A stretch of DNA of 64,000 nt from Mermis nigrescens. Taxonomy: Eukaryota > Nematoda > Enoplea > Mermithida > Mermithidae. Location of the stretch: assembly GCA_036768485.1 (NCBI GenBank), contig JAVLUZ010000169.1, positions 784,005-848,004 on the forward strand, written 5' to 3'. The notes beneath the pieces are model-generated. The model was not told the origin of the DNA, made no database searches, and saw only the letters and a list, made by a program, of their open reading frames with translations. A program made the translations under genes and the position numbers. This document shows, piece by piece, positions 55,253 to 64,000 of the stretch (positions are counted from its first letter, which is position 1; each line of letters starts with the position of its first letter).

Positions 55253-56790
55253 AACGTGTGAATCTATTTACAGGCACGTAGCTGTAGGGGCATAGAGGGA
55301 ACCAGTCTAGTCCCCCACAATTTTATAATTACGAGTATTTTTCACAAGGGCACCCCAAAGGAAAAGAATAGGAAATTCTTGAAACGCATTTGAAGGACAC
55401 CCATAATAGATTTTGACACGCTTTTGACCTAACAAGCCTAAAATTTTCTGCGCTTTGCCCAGAATTTTTGGCATAACTTTTATCTTCCAAACAGCCCTCA
55501 AAATTTTTTGATGCTATGTGCAAAATCTTTTTTTGTGTTAACTTTGCAATGTACCAGAATTCAGTATAAAACAAATTAGGCAATTTTTCGGCGTGGTTTT
55601 GTTTATATATAATAATGAGATTTCAAAAATTATTGAAATCAAATTTAATTTTTTAATTTTATAAGTTTGTCCAAGTATGTAGAGCTCGGTGAGAAATGCT
55701 AAAAAAGCATTATTTTTGGCTCTCTACAAAGACTTGTTGATATCTGACATCAAAGTTTTAGCCCCCCCCAATTTAGAAGACCAGCTATGTGCCTGTCAAT
55801 TTAAAGAATCGTTTTAGCACGAAAGGTTCCCTAGCTGATTTCGATCAGACCCTTCACACTAAGCACCAAAAACCTGGGTATGTATGTGACAACAACTCAA
55901 TATTTGGGTAAAAAACTATTCTGGTATTTCTCCTAAAAAATTGAGCCACTTAATTTAACGTTCAAGCCATCACCTTACGTTGTATATGTACAGAGACAAA
56001 ACTTTCTTAATTTATTAGCTTGATAAATATGCCGCTGGAAGTAATTTTTTAAAGTACTTAGCGGCATCACGAAAATCTAAATTTACTTGTTAAAGAATAA
56101 TTGTGAAAAAACTGTTGAAATGAAATTCTTCGAGTTCAGTCCGACTTTATGAATTCTTTAGCCGGCTTCAGATCGTGGTGTCTAACCGATCGTACAATTG
56201 CAAATGACAAATGACTAAAGAATCTATATCTAGATTAGCATAATAAACTAAAACAGAAAGCAAAAAATGGCCAGTCAAAAATAGACGAATCAAGAAATAA
56301 ATTTAGCTTGGCTTAGACAAGCAAATGATGTAGACAGAAGAATTTTGTGTTCGGTTCTACAAAGTTAGTCTAAATGACAATTGTATTTATCGTCATTTCG
56401 CGCCTCAATTGATCGTTTATTGTCAATTTCATTTGTTTTTGTAGAAAATTTTAAATTTGTTACGTCTTGTCTTTTATTTTGCCATATTTGCCCGAAAAAT
56501 CTATTCTTTTCTTCTCTTAAGGGTTAACCCCAGAAAAAAAGTATGTGTCAAATTGGGCAAAAATCGCGATAAACCCGCCAAAAATCTAATTTGGGTAAAG
56601 TTGATGACAAGCATGAAAAAGTACAGATGAGTTCGCACAAAAAAAGCAGTCGGCTCTTGAATTATCTTCAAGGAATTCTATTGCGCCGAAGCATATTTTA
56701 ATCGAAAATTCGCTCAAAAGTGCAGAGAGAAAAATCGAAAACTAACTTAGAGTTTGACATAAGCTCAAGACCATACACCGAAATTCTAAG
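55253..56790. other. Non-coding AT-rich region
   Basis: A repeat related to 12,220-12,440 (words GTATTTTT, GCTATGTGCCTG) is at about 55,265-55,795. Minus-strand frames of 64-84 codons at 55.3-55.6 kb lie inside it. No gene. Confidence 0.45.
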
Positions 56791-56794
56791 CGTT

Positions 56795-57023
56795 GATTTT
56801 TCATAGGTCACAAAATGATCTTGAAAATGGTGGAATAGCGAAAAAACACAATTTTTCAACGTTTCTCATCAAGCACTATTCATTGGCATCAAAAAATTGC
56901 GAAAAAACCAGAAAACATTTAAAAATAAATTCTGCGTGGGGTATTTTGATTTCTGGGGGGGGATATATTAGGCCTTTTAGTAGGTGCAATCCTTCCCCTA
57001 ACCCCCTCCCACGCCTACGTGTG
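56795..57023 (-). mobile_element. Non-autonomous hAT element, truncated
   Basis: Contains AACGTTTCTCATCAAGCACT and ends CCCACGCCTACGTGTG; the other end is missing beyond GGTCACAAAATGATC. Confidence 0.7.
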
Positions 57024-57179
57024 ATCAAGACATGCTTCTCTAGTTTCAGTCGGTGTAGAACGTTATTTTTGGCACTACGAATTGCTCTTAAGCGATCGTA
57101 GGCAAGGATTTTTGTTCGGAAATAACGATTGGCACAGTGTAATCACGTTTAACAAGTTTTTTGAGTAGGCAATACCTGC

Positions 57180-57735
57180 GAACACTGTGAAAAATTGTCG
57201 AATTTGCTCAACAAAGTTGGGTTAACCCGTTGACCCAACTTTATTGGTTTAAAGCTGGAAATTCCATTTAGAGAATACGATTAACCCAACAAAGTTAGGT
57301 AATCAAAAGTAAAGTCGTGTTGGAATTTACCCAACAAAAGTTGACCTACGCCATACGATAGAAAGCCAACGCATATTCGCTTTTAAACCCTTCTAATAGT
57401 GTTACAGAATTTGCTTGAGGCAACAGGATAAGTTACGTCATAACGTAAGCATGGGAACCTTCTTGTGCCTTTTGTACAGGTGGTGGCTTGAATAGCTGTT
57501 ATGCTTATATGTACGTGTATTTGAATGCTGGGCAGAATTAACCCTAACTTTAATCACTTATTTAGATATTCCGTAAAAGTTAGGTAGGCTTTACCCAACT
57601 TTTGTTATGCATTAAATCAGCAAAAATTGGATAGGATTAACCCAACTTTGTTAGGTCGTGTGCATCAAAGGTGAAAAGGATTAAGCCAACTTTGTTGAGT
57701 TCGATTCATTCAACAAAGTTGAGCTTTTTACAGTA
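57180..57735. mobile_element. MITE with repeated AACCCAACTTTGTTGGGTT words
   Basis: Ends ACTGTGAAAAATTG and, reversed, ACTGTAAAAAGCTC. Inside, AACCCAACTTTG or CAACAAAGTTGGG recur about nine times in both orientations, so many hairpins are possible. No coding sequence. Confidence 0.75.
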
Positions 57736-58057
57736 TATTAATGCAACTCTGCACAAATCGTGCGAATTCTCGCACGATATACCGAATCAGTGATATTTTC
57801 TTGCGCCTAATTTACGGCCCTACTATGATTATTTAAACGTAATCGACTACGAAAAAATACTCAGCGATTGGTTACGAAACATTAACTGACGAAATAACTC
57901 ATAATCTTTTTTAATTAAATAAATAAAAGGCTTTGTTATTTTGATAGGAACTAGGTTTTAGAACTTATTTCGCCCGTTTTAATATCGACAAGAGAATTGT
58001 CCGCAAATTACCAATCAAATGAATATTTTCCCCTGAAAAAATTCGAAAAATTCTTCG
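57736..58057. other. Non-coding interval
   Basis: AT-rich; a short GTGCGAATTCTCGCAC palindrome at about 57,758. Probably the 3-prime flank of the receptor exon on the minus strand. Confidence 0.4.
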
Positions 58058-58353
58058 TCATCTCCATTTCCTACTTTTCTCTAAATTCTGCCTCATAAAT
58101 AAGCGATTGAAAAGGCGACAAATTTGGCCGTAAATGAACGAATCGCTCGCGATGAAAATGCTCGGACAAATCGCGAAATGCGGCGTCAGCAAAGCGATCG
58201 ACATTGCCAACACCCAATCCAAATTTGACGGCAAAACGAAATTTTCCAGGATCCGCAGCACGAACTCCAACGCGAACATCGACGTCGTCGTGATCAGGCA
58301 AGTGACGGCGAATTTCTTCTCCATCGACGGCTTTGTCAATTGGGTGGGGGCTA
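58058..58353 (-). pseudogene. Receptor last exon (TM6-TM7), isolated
   Basis: The minus-strand frame SMEKKFAVTCLITTTSMFALEF and AMSIALLTPHFAICPSIFI, with tail DSFIYGQICRLFNR, aligns with TM6-TM7 of the receptor at 49.5-50.1 kb (VEKKFVIACLITTSIVAVEC). A good acceptor TAATATTTTAG precedes it at 58,354-58,364. No upstream exons were recognised in the next 1.8 kb, so it may be a fragment or have long introns. Confidence 0.55.
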
Positions 58354-59501
58354 AAATATTAAAGTCAGATGTCTAACCGAGTAGAGGGCAAAAATAATGA
58401 TGTTTTTGAAAGTTCCTCGGCACATTTTCCTAAAATTTAAGGAGTTAATTTTGATTTTAATCATATTCGGACAATGCTTTGCATAGAATAGTCACAAAAT
58501 GGTTTCTTCACATGCATTGTATCAAAGCTTCACCCTCACGAGAAATTCCTCAGCTTTCTTGTGCTGAAATCTGGTACCTACATGCAAAGAGAAGCTATAA
58601 GGAAAATAAATAATTTTGCTTAGACCGTCAGAAAATTTTTACATCTTCAGTACGCAGATCGAACGTTTCTTCTTTAACAGATAAATTTATACAAAAACGA
58701 TGAGTCCAGTATTGTAAATCAGAAATTTAAGTTTTTCGACCCAAATGACCTCAAACTGATATAAATGCTAAGACAGCATTAAAACTAACTTATTTTAGAG
58801 ATCACTGGTCGATTTCCAGCTATTTTAAAGATACTTTTCGACTTTTATCCATTTTTTGCCTTTATTATGCCTTGTATTCACAGAAAATTCCTTATTTTTC
58901 ATTCTGTAGTCTACATACACCCGCCAACTCATTCCCCACGCGCCTGGTCAAATAGACCGTAAATAGGAAAAGGTAGAACGTGTTTTGTAAGCAACTATAT
59001 CACAGTATAAAGCCTGACTGATATGTTTAAAAAAGAATGATGATAAAATCGAATGGTAAAACCTTTTAGCATTTTGCGAATTCACTGCCTCTAGAAGGCC
59101 TCTCAATTATTCCACTTAACATGTGAATATTTCATTGATTGTTTGATTATTAAAAGATTTAAAACAAAATGAAAAATATACTTTATTCGGTCCAAACATT
59201 GATCATAACTTGTCAGCGACGTTAAAATGTAATATGACAATCAGATTGTATGTACTCATTATTTTAATTAAAGATTTTTAGAGCCGAATCAAAAAAATAA
59301 AAGTGAAAAAATGTAAAAATAGGAAAAAACTCAAAAAATTTGAGAGAAATTAAATTTTATTTAAATTTTAAAAGAATTAATAAATTTAAATTCGACATCT
59401 TAGACAAACGATTCAAATTCAAAAATCACGAAAGACAGTAAATGGTTAGATTTTTTAGTTTTTAAAGAAATTGTATTGTCGATTGCTAAAAATCTGACCA
59501 C
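58354..59501. other. Non-coding region
   Basis: A dispersed AATGACCTCAAACTG repeat at 58,740-58,910. The rest is AT-rich; no gene. Confidence 0.45.
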
Positions 59502-59769
59502 CTTAGGTGGACAGCGCCGATATTCTGAGGGATGAAAAAATTTTCAAAGGTCAAAAAATGGTCTTAAAAGTGGTCGTATAGTGAAAAAACCCAATTTCTC
59601 CACGTTTCTCATCGAGCACTATCCAATGGCATCAAAAAATTGCTAAAAAAGCAAAAAGCAAAAAAATTTCAAAAATTGAATTCTGGGGCGGGGGTATTGT
59701 GATTCGGGGGATATTCCAACTTCTGGGGCTGCACACCCCACTCTAAACTCCCTCCCACGCCCACGTGTG
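59502..59769 (-). mobile_element. Non-autonomous hAT element
   Basis: It runs from CTTAGGTGGACAGC to GCCCACGTGTG. Flanks are CTGACCAC (59,494-59,501) and CTGACTAC (59,770-59,777), seven of eight. Confidence 0.85.
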
Positions 59770-60112
59770 CTGACTACTATACTGATTTATATTCATACAA
59801 ACATGGGTATGGGGGCCTGGCTTGACCCAAGATTACATCCCCAAAATCAACTTCAAGTTAGTCAAGTTTTTTGTTTCCTGATTTATGTGTTTTCTGAACA
59901 AATGCATAGAATTCGACAACAATCGTCGAAACATGTTTTCGCCCCCTACTGTAAAGTTTTTCCACACATTTTGGCCTTTAAAAAATCTTGAAATATTTTG
60001 GATATCAGAACAGAAGCCCAAAATTCAGGAGCTGCCTATTTTTCCTCCTAACTAACCTGCTAATATAGAATCGTGGATTGCCTTCGAGCGAAAATTGTCT
60101 GTAAATTAAGCT
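59770..60112. other. Non-coding interval
   Basis: Short unassigned sequence; frames at 59,767-60,021 lie on both strands without homology. Confidence 0.4.
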
Positions 60113-60432
60113 CTAATCGCGTAAAGGGTCTAATTGTCTCATATCAGTCGACGAATGGTGGTGGTGGCGGCATCGAAACGCGTCAAAGAACGCTAGGCGT
60201 ACGATCGAGTTACCAAAAACGAACGGCAGCGGAAAGACGGCGTGGCGAACGACCAAAACGCCTTCGAGCACTAAAACTAACGTCGCCGTCGCCGTCGATG
60301 AAACGACGCCAACGAAAACGGCGCATTCAACGACGTTGAAGCTCAGCGTCAGCAGATGATCGGCGACGAATTTTCGACGCATTCCGTCGCATTGACGCAA
60401 ACTGGCCCCGATCAAATCGTCGTCCGGATTAT
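60113..60432 (-). pseudogene. Receptor last exon (TM6-TM7), GC-rich diverged copy
   Basis: The minus-strand frame GASLRQCDGMRRKFVADHLL, NVVECAVFVGVVSS and VVRHAVFPLPFVFGNSIVRL with FFDAFRC aligns with TM6, TM7 and the conserved tail of the 8.7- and 49.5-kb receptors. A His-rich tail follows. The sequence before about 60,433 belongs to a repeat, so the exon is either cut or begins there. Several membrane residues are replaced by Thr/Ser, consistent with decay. Confidence 0.5.
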
Positions 60433-60958
60433 AGATGCGCAGCATGGTCGATCGGGGGACGGGGTCAGCCGGTCTCGGGAATGGGGGGTCAAGACTTAAA
60501 CTTTGTTGGGCCAAAATGACCTCAAAAACTGGTATAAATACTAAAATAGCGTTAAAACCACGTTATTACACAGGTTTCGATCAATTCGAAGCGCTTTTGA
60601 AGGAAAATTTTAATTTTCATCCATTTTTCGCTTTCATTTCACCTCATTTTCCCGAGAAAATCTCCTATTTTTCTATCCTCGCGGGAAGGTTAGTACCCTC
60701 ACAAGGCTTGCCCCCAAGTACATGTGTGGCCGGACCTGACATGCACGGCTGGAGGTCCAGACTCCAATCAGAATAGAAAACAATGAAAAAATTTTAGGGA
60801 AAATTAGGCAAAATGTAGGGTAAAATTATGAAAATTGAAAATCGCTTTAGATGTGCCTTAAACTGACCACGAAACTATGTAATAACGTATTTTAAGGCTA
60901 TTTTAGCGCTTTCACCAATTTTTTAGGTCATTCTGGCCAAAAAAGCTCAACTTTTGAC
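60433..60958. repeat. Inverted pair of the dispersed AAAATGACCTCAAAAACTG repeat
   Basis: A forward copy (60,433-60,710) and a reversed copy (60,775-60,955) face each other. They share CCAAAATGACCTCAAAAACTG/TTTTAGGTCATTCTGGCC, AATAGCGTTAAAAC/GGCTATTTTAGCGC and TTTTCATCC-like words with the copies at 28.4, 49.3 and 58.8 kb. No coding sequence. Confidence 0.6.
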
Positions 60959-61204
60959 CAAACGTAGACGCGGGGGTGCGGGGTATGCATCTTCAGAAGT
61001 TCGAATACCCCCCCCACCCTCCCGGAAGCAAAATACCCCCCAGAATTTAATTTTTGAATAGTTTTTGTTTTTTCGCAATTTTTGATGTCAATAGATAGTG
61101 CTCGATGAGAAACCTTGAAAAATGGTGTTTTTCTCGCCATACTGCCACTTTTTGACCTTAGAAAATCTCGCACCCTCCCAGGATTTCGGTGCTGCCCACC
61201 TATG
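60959..61204 (+). mobile_element. Non-autonomous hAT element
   Basis: It runs from CAAACGTAGACGCGG to GCTGCCCACCTATG. Flanks are CTTTTGAC (60,951-60,958) and CTTTTGAT (61,205-61,212), seven of eight. It sits inside the dispersed repeat. Confidence 0.88.
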
Positions 61205-61379
61205 CTTTTGATTCTCCCTCAGACCGGCTGATCCCTTCGCTCCAGATCGGCCATTACGTGCTTCTGTGGCTTGGACACCAGATATGCTAGTAGGGGAGGC
61301 TATCCCCCAGAAAGAAAAAAATTAGAACTTTTTTTGGAGAAAATAAGTCGAGGTGAAGGCTGAAAAAGGATGAAAACTG

Positions 61380-61745
61380 AAAATCTCTTCATTTCCACTT
61401 GGAATTCCAAGTCCCAAGTTCCAAGTCTTGGAGAAACGCGAAATTTCCCAAGTCTCAGTCTATTTGCTCCGTCATTTTCCAAGTCCTTGAAATTCCAAGT
61501 TCCAAGTTCCAAGTCTTGGAAGACTGACTTTTTCCAAGTTGCGCTTCATTTGCAGCTCGGTTTTCCACGTTCCAAGATTTGGAATTTCCAAGTGTTTTTC
61601 CCAAGTAAAAATGCATTTTTCCAAGAGTCGGTTCATTTGCTTCTGAATTTTTTGACTTGGATTCCAAGTCTTGGAAAATTTACTTGGAAAATGGCATTAT
61701 TTTTTCCCAGTCGATTTTCAGTTGGAAAAATTTTTCCAAGCGCGT
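61380..61745. repeat. CCAAGTCTTGGA palindrome array
   Basis: TTCCAAGT occurs about seventeen times, often joined as TTCCAAGTCTTGGA, so each unit is a short palindrome. Irregular spacing, no fixed unit length. The same words return at 63,830-63,960. Confidence 0.8.
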
Positions 61746-63075
61746 TAGGTCGATCTGGTACATATTATTTGGCGTTGTAAGTTTACCGGGACCTTTTAAA
61801 TGGATGATATATCTGACGATGAGCAAATCGGTAATATAAAAAATTGCAAGGAGTGAATTAATTTCCATTTGCCACCGATGCAGATTGAAAAACGCTTTAG
61901 ACTCACGCCACTTCACGCTAGATTACTAATGGAATGAATATTCCCATATTTTAAAACCGCTGGGATACGAAACAGTGATTTGACAATCGATCAGAAATTT
62001 TTAATTGGACTTCAATGCTTGGCCTCTAGTGCATTTTACTACGTCATCAGCGATACTCATGTCACGGTATAATAATTGTTCTTTAGCATGCAAAATAACA
62101 AGTTTTTTGTCGATTTTAAGACAACATCAAATAATAATTAATAATTGATCAATGATCAATAATCAAAAATCAATAATAACGATAATAATAATAATAAATA
62201 TTAATAATAGTAACAATAATAATAATAATAGTAATAATAATAATAATATATATTAATAAATAAATCTTATATTTTTTAATTCTAACGATATAAACCTGTG
62301 ACATTTATAAATACAAATAAATCATTATGCGAGTGTAATTATTTTTTTAATAATAAGTAAAAAGGTACGTATTTGAATATTATCATTTTTTTCGAAATGA
62401 ATTTTTTAGATTTTCCAATTTTGTTTTGAAATCTCGAGTCTGTAAAATAATGAGCATTAGCTAAGATGATGAAAACAAATAGTTCTCGGATACAATTTCT
62501 CAAAGCGTTTTTAAAATACGTTAATCCGTTCAAATTTCGGTATTTCAGTTTATAATAAAGGTACTCAACTCAACTGCAGAAGAAGTTCAAAACCTCTAAT
62601 ATACCAACTTCATCTGCACCAGCCAACAGGGCCGTATTTAAAAGCGGCGAGGGAGGAGGCGGCCGCACATCCTCTTTGCTTGAAAAAATTTTTGAAAGGT
62701 GAAATCATAATGCATGGGAAAACGAAAAAATCGCATGTCTTTGTCGCAAAATCTTCAAATTTTTGTCGCTCCACGCCGGATGTGAAGTATTTATTAGAAT
62801 TTTGGCCCGAACGCGACCAAAAAAATTACGCTTTTTATAATTTTCTAGCCAGACAAAAACTTAATCAAAACATGTTTGAATTTTAATATCATAATGGATA
62901 GAGCATGTTGAAAAATGTCGAAAAATGCCGGTTTGCGGGCTATCCCGACGAAATTTCCGAGATATTAGACCAATTTATGTTGGGTTCCCCTTAGCCAAAT
63001 CCAGGAGACGGGCCTGCCAGCCAACAATTAATTTTCATAAGAGCAGAAATTGAGGAATAGACAAGTACTATATGT
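61746..63075. other. Non-coding region with AT-rich microsatellite
   Basis: 62,125-62,270 is an (AATAAT)n-type microsatellite with palindromic TTAATAATTGATCAATGATC nearby. A 68-codon frame at 62,680-62,886 has no recognised homology. Nothing else. Confidence 0.5.
62125..62275. repeat. (AAT)n microsatellite
   Basis: Imperfect AATAATAAT runs broken by GTAACAATAA and AATAGTAATA. Confidence 0.8.
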
Positions 63076-63081
63076 TTTTCA

Positions 63082-63450
63082 GGTATTTCTAAAGCAATCG
63101 TTTGCACCATTTTTCACGAATTTGTCGATGTCATTGTTAGACAGCTATTCCATGACGTTGTGAAATTCCCTGAAACGGCTATTGAATGTCAGTGATTGCG
63201 CAGCGAATTGTGACAAGTTGAAAAATATTGGCATGCCGTTTGTGTGCGGTGCAATAGATGGCACTTTGATTGGCATCAAGCCGCCAAAAGAGAGAGAACG
63301 ATATTTTGTTGATCGGCTCGGCAATCATACTATCAATGTCATGGCAGTTCAGTTTGCAATGCTAAAATGAAGTTTCAATTTGTTTCTGCAAATTGGCCAG
63401 GTTCTGTTAGCGACGCGCGCTTCTTGAGAAAAATATGGACTTTTTAGGAA
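63082..63450 (+). pseudogene. PIF/Harbinger (HARBI1-like) transposase remnant
   Basis: A frame with GISKAIVCTIFHEFVDVIVRQ leads to VKFPETAIECQ; another frame carries KLKNIGMPFVCGAIDGTLIGI and NHTINVMAVQFAMLK; a third, QFVSANWPGSVSDARFLRK. This order, with GAIDGT holding the first catalytic Asp and the SVSDAR second Asp, is the DDE domain of HARBI1-like nucleases (DDE_Tnp_4). The AG before GISKA may be a splice acceptor. Stops and at least two shifts show it is dead. Both ends of the parent element are unknown. Confidence 0.72.
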
Positions 63451-64000
63451 AGTTGAATTAGAGAACTTTCGTAATGAAGCTTTCCGCAGATCTTGCCAGC
63501 ATTCGTTACAAAAGTTTACTCGACGATTTTTCTGAATATTACGTAAATCCTGGCGATAGCGTGTCTCTTTGCACTTATTTCCACGCCGCTTCTTTGTCTT
63601 TATTCATCAATTTCGTAGAAAATGCCCCAAAAATTAACGTCTCTTCTTTCCTCAATTGCCTTTAAAAACGCTATATTTCGCGCATTTTATCGTTCGGTGG
63701 TTTTCGGCACGACATTTTCAGCGCATTTCACCAAAGACAGCGTTTTAACGATAGACGCGCGTGTGACACTCCTGATTGCTCTTATCGTACTTACCTCACG
63801 CGCAGCGTATTGAACAGATTTATGTTAATAAGACTTGGAAATTTTTATCCGAGCCCGACTTGGAAATTCCAAGTGCCAGGAAAGAGCAAAAAGACAGACA
63901 CTTGGAAACTTGGAAAATTTACCTGGAGACTTGGAGAAAAAACAACATTTTTCCAAGTCGAAAAATGCTAATGACTAGGAATTTTTATTTGAGCAAATGG
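63451..64000. other. Right end of window
   Basis: Two frames of 63 codons (63,474-63,813) have no recognised homology. 63,830-63,960 repeats the TTCCAAGT/ACTTGGAA words of 61.4-61.75 kb. Confidence 0.4.

Noticed and set aside
56795..57101. 102-codon frame
   Set aside because: Falls in a truncated hAT-type element; the same translation appears from other copies of the family.
61370..61780. 136-codon frame
   Set aside because: Runs through the CCAAGTCTTGG array; residues are translations of the repeat.

Overview
The window is nuclear DNA from an invertebrate animal; the species cannot be named from sequence alone. It is AT-rich and has intron-bearing seven-transmembrane receptor genes, a spliceosomal GTAAGT donor, hAT-, Harbinger-, Ty3/gypsy- and Maverick/Polinton-class elements and many short inverted-repeat elements. 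There are no operons, Shine-Dalgarno sites or prokaryotic genes.

The main content is two Maverick/Polinton virus-like elements in the same orientation. Element 1 (1 to about 2.7 kb) is only the right end: the tail of a core-protein gene, an intact major-capsid-like gene, an intact adenain-like protease and a penton-like gene with one frameshift. Element 2 (about 29,136-40,997) is nearly complete, with inverted ends of about 250 bp. Its order is protein-primed DNA polymerase B (broken), a divergent minus-strand gene, integrase (intact), packaging ATPase (broken), three small virion-type genes, capsid, protease and penton (each with small breaks).

The divergent gene of element 2 is a TATA-binding-protein (TBP) homologue: two pseudo-symmetric repeats that keep the four phenylalanines TBP uses to kink DNA. 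Most genes of both elements carry a near-invariant TCTATAAATA box 26-39 nt before their start, often lying inside, or forming the stop codon of, the gene before. A virus-like element with its own TBP and its own uniform TATA-type boxes is the most notable thing here.

Outside the elements: 3.37-20.55 kb is a 17-kb inverted structure with 4-kb arms of similar sequence around a 9-kb centre. At 8.7-9.3, 48.4-50.1, 58.1-58.4 and 60.1-60.4 kb, and possibly 52.5 kb, lie members or fragments of one receptor family, separated by repeats. Ty3/gypsy pol remains lie at 42.0-43.0 kb and a Harbinger-type transposase relic at 63.1-63.4 kb.

Much of the rest is short repeats. The clearest family is a ~250-bp non-autonomous hAT element, about a dozen copies, most with 8-bp target duplications readable by eye. 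A second family joins a terminal hairpin, a GTGTAAA-rich body and a neighbouring inverted-repeat pair. Tandem arrays of 18, 21 and 89 bp are also present. The broken genes of element 2 mark it as an old insertion; the intact integrase and the silent-site pattern between the two capsid genes suggest both lineages were functional before insertion.
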